Shown here piece by piece: positions 1-4,437 of a stretch of DNA of 5,054 bases. A program made the position numbers and the translations under genes. The first letter of the stretch is position 1; each line of letters opens with the position of its first letter. A model generated the notes under the pieces. The model worked only from the letters and a program-made list of their open reading frames with translations. It was not told where the DNA came from and did no database searches. This stretch comes from JAMCRD01 sp964633405 (GTDB lineage Bacteria > Patescibacteriota > Minisyncoccia > UBA6257 > Colwellbacteraceae): NCBI GenBank assembly GCA_964633405.1, contig CAZWFV010000026.1, positions 1 to 5,054 of the forward strand, written 5' to 3'.

Positions 1-800
1 CCCCCTCCCGTTCCTCCGCCGCCATACCCTCCCGCTCCTCCAGATGCAGAGCCGCCGGTAGTTGATGACCAATCACCGGCACTGCCGCCGCCGCCGCCCG
101 CCGCTAACATAACCGATCCTTGGGAAAAGCTGTTTTGGGTACTGAACCACGACATGCCGCCGCCTCCTCCTCCGGACGTAGGGCCGCACGGGTTACCGCA
201 CTGCGGACCAACCCCAGCCTGACCTACATTAACGTAATATGTCGCACCGGGAGTCACTGAGAGCGTGCCAACTGTCTCACCACCACCACCTCCGCTTCCG
301 CCCTGGCCTCCGTAAACCGTGATGGTTATTGAACTGACTCCGCTGGGTACGGTCCAGGAAGCCACGGCCCCGCTGTAGTTAAATGATGCGCTGCCGTTAT
401 AAACCGGAGCCGTAGGAGGCGAGCCGCTGGTCACGACGTGGGAACCCGCGGAAAGAGGGGAAGACGTCCAGGTAATCCCGTTGGAAGTAAGAGCGTTACC
501 CGAAACACCGATGGAAGTAAGGCCCGTTCCTCCCTCGTTTGCCGGAATCGGGGTGGTTAGGGCAGTTAAGGATGTTATATCCGAATTCGCGCCAGCGGAG
601 GCCACCCCCAGAGCTGATTTGGCCGAAGAAGTGGTAGTGGCCCCGGTGCCGCCGGAAGTTATTGGCAATACGGCAACGCCGCTGCCCGACGGCGGCGAAA
701 CGCTTGGACCGGTAAACGCCGAAGCTGCCACTACCAAGGCGATTCCCGAGATCAAGAATACATTCAGATATATGAGTCTTTTGTTAAATCTACTGAGCAT
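1..800 (-). CDS. Secreted/anchored glycine-rich surface protein with phage-tail-fibre-like GGTG repeats (3' end outside window)
   Basis: The minus strand is open from an ATG at 798-800 to the left edge: 266 codons, no stop, so the C-terminus is missing. Residues 1-9 are basic (R4, K7, R8), residues 10-26 form a hydrophobic segment, and A26-S27-A28 is a plausible signal-peptidase site, so the protein is probably exported or anchored by an uncleaved helix. Residues 45-106 hold two GGTG boxes (50-53 and 90-93), 40 residues apart, with Ala/Ser/Thr-rich spacers ending SALGVASAGANSDITSL. This wording is typical of phage tail-fibre repeats. From about residue 147 comes a SWTVPSGVSSITITVYGGQG strand followed by runs of glycine (170-174, 210-215, 235-239, 260-263), resembling glycine-rich domains of phage adhesins and bacterial surface proteins. 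C201 and C205 are the only cysteines. The ligand is unknown; an adhesin or cell-surface role is inferred. No clear Shine-Dalgarno precedes the ATG. The gene is divergent from rlmB. Confidence 0.85.
   Translation of the reverse strand, partial: MLSRFNKRLIYLNVFLISGIALVVAASAFTGPSVSPPSGSGVAVLPITSGGTGATTTSSAKSALGVASAGANSDITSLTALTTPIPANEGGTGLTSIGVSGNALTSNGITWTSSPLSAGSHVVTSGSPPTAPVYNGSASFNYSGAVASWTVPSGVSSITITVYGGQGGSGGGGGETVGTLSVTPGATYYVNVGQAGVGPQCGNPCGPTSGGGGGGMSWFSTQNSFSQGSVMLAAGGGGGSAGDWSSTTGGSASGGAGGYGGGGTGG
84..104 (-). repeat. GGC trinucleotide run in the glycine-rich gene
   Basis: Five consecutive GGC codons (84-98 on the minus strand, residues G235-G239) are followed by a further GC-rich imperfect unit. 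Similar but mixed GGA/GGT/GGC runs encode the other glycine stretches. A pure trinucleotide run can gain or lose whole codons without breaking the frame. Whether its length varies cannot be seen here. Confidence 0.7.
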
Positions 801-805
801 TCTGT

Positions 806-838
806 TTGACGGGGTATCACTTAATCGTACTATATTAT
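806..838 (+). promoter_or_regulatory. Candidate promoter for the rlmB-methyltransferase pair
   Basis: TTGACG (806-811) matches the -35 consensus at five of six bases. Possible -10 hexamers downstream are TACTAT (828-833, 16-base spacer, four of six) and TATATT (831-836, 19-base spacer, five of six). Neither combination is ideal. The element overlaps the -10 and leader of the leftward gene on the opposite strand. It would leave a leader of about 80 bases before rlmB. A second, weaker option is TTGCCT (879-884) with TATCGT (902-907), 17 bases apart, which would give a nearly leaderless rlmB message. Confidence 0.35.
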
Positions 839-864
839 ACAAATTTATGGGTGGTTATTGTAAG
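834..864 (-). promoter_or_regulatory. Candidate sigma70-type promoter for the glycine-rich gene
   Basis: Read on the minus strand, 839-834 is a perfect TATAAT. A weak -35 lies upstream: CTTACA (864-859) at 19 bases or TTACAA (863-858) at 18 bases spacing. Transcription would start near 827, giving a leader of roughly 27 bases before the ATG at 800. The -10 match is clear in the sequence; the -35 is poor, so the promoter call rests on the -10 box and its position in front of the gene. Confidence 0.5.
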
Positions 865-921
865 TCGTAGGCCACAAGTTGCCTTAAATATGCGGGATGG
901 GTATCGTTAGAAAGTTATATT

Positions 922-1686
922 ATGGGACGGGAACAGAACAAGACATACATGTACGGAAAACATGCCCTGATTGAGGCGGTGGACAACGCCCCGCGTACGA
1001 TCAAGAAAGTGTTCCTGTCGCCGAGCATAGAAGACAGGGAGCTGCGGAGCAAGTTAAAGGAGCTGGGGGTTCCGATAGAAACGATGCGGGACAAGCAGGC
1101 CATGCATATGGTCGGCAAGGACACGTCCCATCAAGGGGTTATAGCGATAATAAATACGTCCAGCCTGCTTATTCCATTCCCTGAATTTGCCGCCAGACTG
1201 AAGCCGACCGAAGACACGGCACTGGTCATACTGGACGAGTTGACCGATCCTCAGAATGTAGGTGCGATAATAAGATCTGCGGCCGCTTTCGGCGCCTCGG
1301 GCGTACTGATCCCCTCTCACCGTCAGGCTCCGATAACCGGTGCCGTTGCCAAGGCTTCCGCAGGGATGGTGTTCCGCATACCGATAGTCTCGATAGGGAA
1401 TATAAATTACACGATAGCTGACCTAAAGGAGAGGGGATTTATGGCCTACGGTCTGGCCATGAAGGGATCGAGGAACTTGAATAAAGAGATCTTCAATCAA
1501 CCATCCGTATTTATCGTCGGCAACGAAGGCAGGGGCGTGCGCGAAAAGACCCTAGAGCTTTGCGACGTGAACCTAAACATACCGATCAACCAAAAGTGCG
1601 AGTCGTTGAATGCGGCTGCGGCAGCCGCAGTGGTTCTATATCAATGGAGCGCGCAACACCACAAAGCTGTCGCCAATAACCGATGA
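922..1686 (+). CDS. rlmB: SpoU-family rRNA 2'-O-methyltransferase, RlmB type
   Basis: This 254-residue protein has the usual length and layout of RlmB/TrmH-type SPOUT enzymes, which transfer a methyl group from SAM to a ribose 2'-OH; RlmB itself acts on a guanosine in the peptidyl-transferase region of 23S rRNA. The N-terminal substrate-binding domain (about 9-78) begins with YGKHALIEAV and ends with SHQGVIAI. The knotted catalytic domain shows all three SpoU motifs: motif 1 with D109-P110-x-N112 and R118, motif 2 VGNEG at 199-203 with E202, and motif 3 with I220-P221, S228-L229-N230 and an alanine run 231-236. The ATG at 922 gives nine residues before the YG motif; the ATG at 949 is an alternative. 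Only a weak AGAAAG (909-914) precedes 922. The stop is TGA followed at once by a second in-frame TGA, and it overlaps the next gene. Family is certain; the exact target nucleotide is assigned by family. Confidence 0.93.
   Translation: MGREQNKTYMYGKHALIEAVDNAPRTIKKVFLSPSIEDRELRSKLKELGVPIETMRDKQAMHMVGKDTSHQGVIAIINTSSLLIPFPEFAARLKPTEDTALVILDELTDPQNVGAIIRSAAAFGASGVLIPSHRQAPITGAVAKASAGMVFRIPIVSIGNINYTIADLKERGFMAYGLAMKGSRNLNKEIFNQPSVFIVGNEGRGVREKTLELCDVNLNIPINQKCESLNAAAAAAVVLYQWSAQHHKAVANNR
1611..1629. repeat. Perfect inverted repeat inside rlmB motif 3
   Basis: TGCGGCTGCGGCAGCCGCA is a perfect palindrome with 9-base arms around a central G (1620), able to form an 8-bp GC-rich stem with a three-base loop. 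It encodes the alanine run A231-A236 after the conserved S-L-N of SpoU motif 3, so protein constraint plus alternating alanine codons may explain it fully. Confidence 0.6.
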
Positions 1687-2546
1687 TGAACAATATCAAC
1701 CTTGCCACCGAATCGTGGAATGATTATGAACTGGTGGACTCGGGCAATAATCTCAAGCTGGAGCGGTACGGTTCAATTCTAATCTCACGCCCCGAAACTC
1801 AGGCAATTTGGAAACAGAGCAAACCCGATATCTGGAAGAACGCCTCAGCGGAGTTCAGATGGACTAGTGGTAAGGGCTCGTGGCAAAAACACAAAAACAT
1901 ACCGGACGGTTGGCGGATATCGTGGAAAGATATCTATTTTACTGTCAGATTGACCTCCTTCAAACATACCGGGGTGTTCCCCGAGCAGGCTGCGAACTGG
2001 GAGTGGCTCAAGGAGCGTATCGATGCGGACCGCAAACCAGCCGTACTAAATTTGTTCGGCTACACCGGGCTGGCGAGTATAGTGGCCGCTAAGGCGGGCG
2101 CCCGTGTTACCCATGTGGATGCCTCCAAACAGAGCAATGCCTGGGCGAGAGAGAACGCATCCCTATCCGGAGTTGCCCCCGATGCTATCCGCTACATCCT
2201 GGATGACGCACTGAAGTTCGCCAAACGAGAAGTGCGGCGCGGAAATTTATACGAAGGAATAATTTTGGATCCACCCGCCTTCGGGCGGGGACCCAAAGGA
2301 GAGATATGGAGGATAGAAGAATCACTGCCGGAACTGCTGGAAAGCGTTAAGAGGGTCCTTTCAGACAAGCCGGGGGCGTTTCTTCTCTTGAACGGGTATG
2401 CGGCTGGGTATGCACCACTGTCGTTCATGCAGCTGATCGACAGCCGCTTCGGAACAACGGCCGGCGAGTTCGGGGAATTACGTCTCAAGGAGAGCGGTTC
2501 AAATAGAGCTATATCCGAAGGGATATACGTGCGTTTCGCGAGGTAG
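1683..2546 (+). CDS. Class I SAM-dependent methyltransferase, COG1092 (RlmI/RlmK-like), probably rRNA-directed
   Basis: This 287-residue protein has a Rossmann-fold methyltransferase domain in its C-terminal two thirds. The N-terminal part (15-43) carries Y-x-LVDSG-x-x-LKLERYG and R36-P37-x-x-QAIW, a signature I associate with a bacterial COG1092 branch, followed by a tryptophan-rich stretch (W43, W51, W60, W67, W77, W81). G97-x-FPEQ (97-102) leads into the SAM-binding motif I VLNLFGYTG (121-129). D146 is the likely ribose-binding acidic residue, and D174-D175 lie in the motif III region. Motif IV is DPPAFGRG (196-203). RlmI and RlmK methylate bases in 23S rRNA, so RNA is the likely substrate, but I see no PUA-like RNA-binding domain and the exact target is unknown. 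Two in-frame ATGs (1683, 1686) overlap the rlmB stop by four or one bases; no Shine-Dalgarno is evident, so translation is probably coupled to rlmB. Confidence 0.85.
   Translation: MMNNINLATESWNDYELVDSGNNLKLERYGSILISRPETQAIWKQSKPDIWKNASAEFRWTSGKGSWQKHKNIPDGWRISWKDIYFTVRLTSFKHTGVFPEQAANWEWLKERIDADRKPAVLNLFGYTGLASIVAAKAGARVTHVDASKQSNAWARENASLSGVAPDAIRYILDDALKFAKREVRRGNLYEGIILDPPAFGRGPKGEIWRIEESLPELLESVKRVLSDKPGAFLLLNGYAAGYAPLSFMQLIDSRFGTTAGEFGELRLKESGSNRAISEGIYVRFAR
2274..2289 (+). repeat. UUCG tetraloop hairpin inside the methyltransferase gene
   Basis: CCCGCC-TTCG-GGCGGG forms a perfect 6-bp GC stem closed by C(UUCG)G, one of the most stable RNA tetraloops. No T-tract follows, so it is not a terminator. 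It lies over the codons of the conserved DPPAFGRG motif, and protein coding may be the only reason for it. Confidence 0.6.
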
Positions 2547-2563
2547 AGGAGGAGTTCCTCTAC
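2543..2563. terminator. Convergent-gene hairpin, weak bidirectional terminator candidate
   Basis: GTAGAGGA (2543-2550) pairs perfectly with TCCTCTAC (2556-2563) around the loop GGAGT: an 8-bp stem. It sits exactly where the rightward methyltransferase (stop 2544-2546) and leftward tyrS (stop 2562-2560) converge, with only 13 bases between the two stops. Rightward it is followed by TGCTTTAAT, a poor T-tract; leftward there is none. It could be a weak or factor-assisted terminator, or a 3'-end stabilising hairpin shared by both messages. Confidence 0.45.
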
Positions 2564-3840
2564 TGCTTTAATATCAGGATGGCTATGTTGCGCTTTCCCC
2601 GCTGCAGGAAGGTGTGGCCATTTACGAAATCCACCGGATCCAGATTGCGGTCCTCTTTCTCAGGATGATAGTTAAGCGTTATCGCGCCATCTGTCAGGAA
2701 TTGCCTGGCCTCGCGCTTTGAGCTGGCCAGCCCGGAGGACACAATCGCATCGGATAACTTCGTACCGGCGGCGACCTTCGAGTTTGGTACGTCTCCGTAC
2801 AGGAGCTTCCAGTCCACCTGCTCGACGGGCTGCGGCGTTCCGTCTTTACCGAACAATACCCTGGAGACCCTCCCGGCCCTCTCGGCCTTCTCCGTGCCGT
2901 GAACCAGTTTTGTCACCTCATAAGCGAGCCGGTTCTGTCCGTAACGCAGTTTTGGGCTCTTGGCGTGTACCTGCATGACCCTATCTATTTCTTCTTTGGG
3001 CATTACGGTCATCCGCAGCATATATTCCTGGAGCGAATCATCTGGAACATTCACCCAAAACTGGTAGAAATCAAAGAAGGATGTCTTAGTTTCGTCTAGC
3101 CACACTGCACCGCCCTCGCTCTTGCCGAATTTCTTGCCGGTGGATTTATTGACCAGGAGCGATGAGGTAAAGCCATAGACGATATCGCCCGTCTTGCGTT
3201 TGATTAGGTCGATACCGGAGGCAATGTTGCCCCACTGATCGGATGAGCCGATCTGGACGTCACATTTAAGTTCCTTATGGAGGTGCAAATAATCGTAGGC
3301 CTGAAGAAGCATGTATGAAAATTCGGTGTACGAGATTCCCTCTCCTTCACGGTTGAGTCTGTCCTTGACGGAATCACGCTGGAGCATAGCGTTCACGGAG
3401 AAGAACTTTCCTATGTCGCGCAAGAAGGGTATCAAGTCGAGTTTCTTCAGCCAGTCAGCGTTGTTTCTAAGGGTGAATTCCAGCCCGCCGAACAGTTGCT
3501 CGGCCTGCTTCCTGATGCCACGCGAGTTACGTTCAATGGTCTGTTCATCGAGCAGATTGCGCTCTTCGCTCTTGCCTGAAGGGTCGCCGATCATGCCAGT
3601 ACCTCCACCAATCAAGACGATCACTTTATGCCCGTCCTCGAGGAACCGCCGCAGGACAAGCATGGCCTGCAAATGTCCAACATGCAGTGAATCCGCAGAC
3701 GGGTCGAGGCCAAGATAGACAACGCGTTTCTGCGCGTCGGTTATCTCCTCAAGTTTTCCCGCGGAAAACTGATGAACGTATCCGCGTTCATATAAGATCT
3801 CGGAGAGCTTATCGTTATTTATTTTTTCTGATGACCTCAT
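2560..3840 (-). CDS. tyrS: Tyrosyl-tRNA synthetase
   Basis: This class I aminoacyl-tRNA synthetase (426 residues, normal bacterial length) charges tRNA-Tyr using tyrosine and ATP and releases PPi. Y42-x-G44-x-D46-P47 and the HIGH-type motif HVGH (53-56) form the ATP/tyrosine site. Y176, Q180 and D183 in FSYMLLQAYD, and D201-Q202 in SDQWGN, correspond to the tyrosine-recognition residues of the Bacillus stearothermophilus enzyme. The second signature is K-F-G-K-S (237-241) in place of KMSKS, a common bacterial form. The usual GGSDQWG reads GSSDQWG here (S199), a mild change. Residues 361-426 form an S4 RNA-binding domain that holds the tRNA anticodon arm. The ATG at 3840 lies 26 bases inside clpP; no other ATG occurs before M60, which would remove the HVGH motif, so this start is favoured. 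It is the last gene of the leftward unit. Confidence 0.97.
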   Translation of the reverse strand: MRSSEKINNDKLSEILYERGYVHQFSAGKLEEITDAQKRVVYLGLDPSADSLHVGHLQAMLVLRRFLEDGHKVIVLIGGGTGMIGDPSGKSEERNLLDEQTIERNSRGIRKQAEQLFGGLEFTLRNNADWLKKLDLIPFLRDIGKFFSVNAMLQRDSVKDRLNREGEGISYTEFSYMLLQAYDYLHLHKELKCDVQIGSSDQWGNIASGIDLIKRKTGDIVYGFTSSLLVNKSTGKKFGKSEGGAVWLDETKTSFFDFYQFWVNVPDDSLQEYMLRMTVMPKEEIDRVMQVHAKSPKLRYGQNRLAYEVTKLVHGTEKAERAGRVSRVLFGKDGTPQPVEQVDWKLLYGDVPNSKVAAGTKLSDAIVSSGLASSKREARQFLTDGAITLNYHPEKEDRNLDPVDFVNGHTFLQRGKRNIAILILKQ

Positions 3841-4420
3841 CTATAACACCGTACTCCTTAGCCTCCTCAGATGAGAGCCAAAAGTTACGATCGGTGTCCT
3901 TGGTAACTTGTGCAAGCGGCTTTCCGGTAAGCTTGGCCAGAATCTCATTCATCTTCTCCTTCAATTTCATTATCTGGCGGGCTTCGATCTCTATATCGCT
4001 GGCCTGGCCCTCAACTCCGCCCATAACCTGGTGCAACAGTATCTCCGAGTTCGGCAGGGCATATCTCTTCCCCTTCTTTCCCGCAGCCAAGAGGAAGGCC
4101 GACATGGAGGCCGCCGTTCCCACGCATATCGTCCGGACATCGGGTTTAACGTATTGCATGGTATCGTATATAGCCAGACCGGCCGTCACAATGCCGCCGG
4201 GAGAATTTATATAGACCTCGATATCCTTCTTAGGGTCCTGACTTTCCAGGAAAAGCATCTGAGCTATGACCGCGTTGGCCACCTGGTCGTTTATCGGCCC
4301 GCTAAGAAAGATTATCCTGTCCTTCAACAGCCGCGAATAGATGTCATAGGCCCGTTCGCCATAGGGCGATTTCTCGATGACTGTGGGTATTAAGTATTGG
4401 TTCTCTTGTTCCTGAGACAT
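3815..4420 (-). CDS. clpP: ATP-dependent Clp protease proteolytic subunit, with Asn at the catalytic-Asp position
   Basis: ClpP is the serine peptidase that forms a 14-subunit barrel and degrades proteins fed in by a Clp/Hsp100 ATPase (ClpX, ClpA or ClpC), none of which is in this window. The 201 residues align without gaps to E. coli and B. subtilis ClpP from YLIPTVIE (9-16) through ERAYDIYSRLLKDR (22-35). SPGG (73-76) supplies the oxyanion hole. The nucleophile is S105 in AASMS and the histidine is H130 in LLHQ. The triad aspartate (E. coli D171, last D of DTERD) aligns with N179 in DTDRNFW; the codon at 3886-3884 is AAC. Listeria monocytogenes ClpP1 is known to have the same Asp-to-Asn change and works mainly with a partner ClpP. 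The start follows the hppA stop by 17 bases with only a weak GAGA-type site; tyrS begins inside its 3' end. Confidence 0.96.
   Translation of the reverse strand: MSQEQENQYLIPTVIEKSPYGERAYDIYSRLLKDRIIFLSGPINDQVANAVIAQMLFLESQDPKKDIEVYINSPGGIVTAGLAIYDTMQYVKPDVRTICVGTAASMSAFLLAAGKKGKRYALPNSEILLHQVMGGVEGQASDIEIEARQIMKLKEKMNEILAKLTGKPLAQVTKDTDRNFWLSSEEAKEYGVIDEVIRKNK
3854..3859 (-). promoter_or_regulatory. Likely tyrS ribosome-binding site within clpP, unusually distant
   Basis: On the minus strand AAGGAG (3859-3854) lies in the clpP codons for K-E in EEAKEYG, with 13 bases between it and the tyrS ATG. That is longer than the usual 5-9. It is the best Shine-Dalgarno-like sequence near this start. 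Together with the 26-base overlap it suggests tyrS initiation depends partly on ribosomes finishing clpP. Confidence 0.4.
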
Positions 4421-4437
4421 TGAATTTTATCTCTAGT

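Noticed and set aside
1..300. CCG/CCT-rich plus strand as a CRISPR or intergenic repeat array
   Set aside because: There is no constant repeat with unique spacers; the pattern is explained by glycine codons on the minus strand in one uninterrupted frame.
481..870. Plus-strand open frame of 129 codons
   Set aside because: It is antisense to the glycine-rich gene, and its valine/proline/glutamate-rich sequence is just the complement of the Gly/Ser/Thr repeats. The minus frame has a signal peptide, recognisable repeats and a promoter.
1684..1689. TGA recoded as glycine (CPR genetic code 25)
   Set aside because: The TGA falls exactly at the expected RlmB C-terminus, is doubled, and overlaps the next gene's start; no in-frame TGA interrupts any gene in the window.
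2192..2488. Minus-strand open frame opposite the methyltransferase gene
   Set aside because: The plus strand carries clear methyltransferase motifs here; the antisense frame has no recognisable features.
3815..3835. A6 run at the end of clpP as a programmed frameshift site joining ClpP to TyrRS
   Set aside because: tyrS is in the +1 frame relative to clpP, so the common -1 slippage would not enter it, and tyrS has its own ATG. A fusion of these two enzymes has no functional logic.
3311..4393. Several plus-strand open frames opposite tyrS and clpP
   Set aside because: They overlap two strongly conserved genes on the other strand, have no recognisable domains and show arginine/serine-rich shadow composition.
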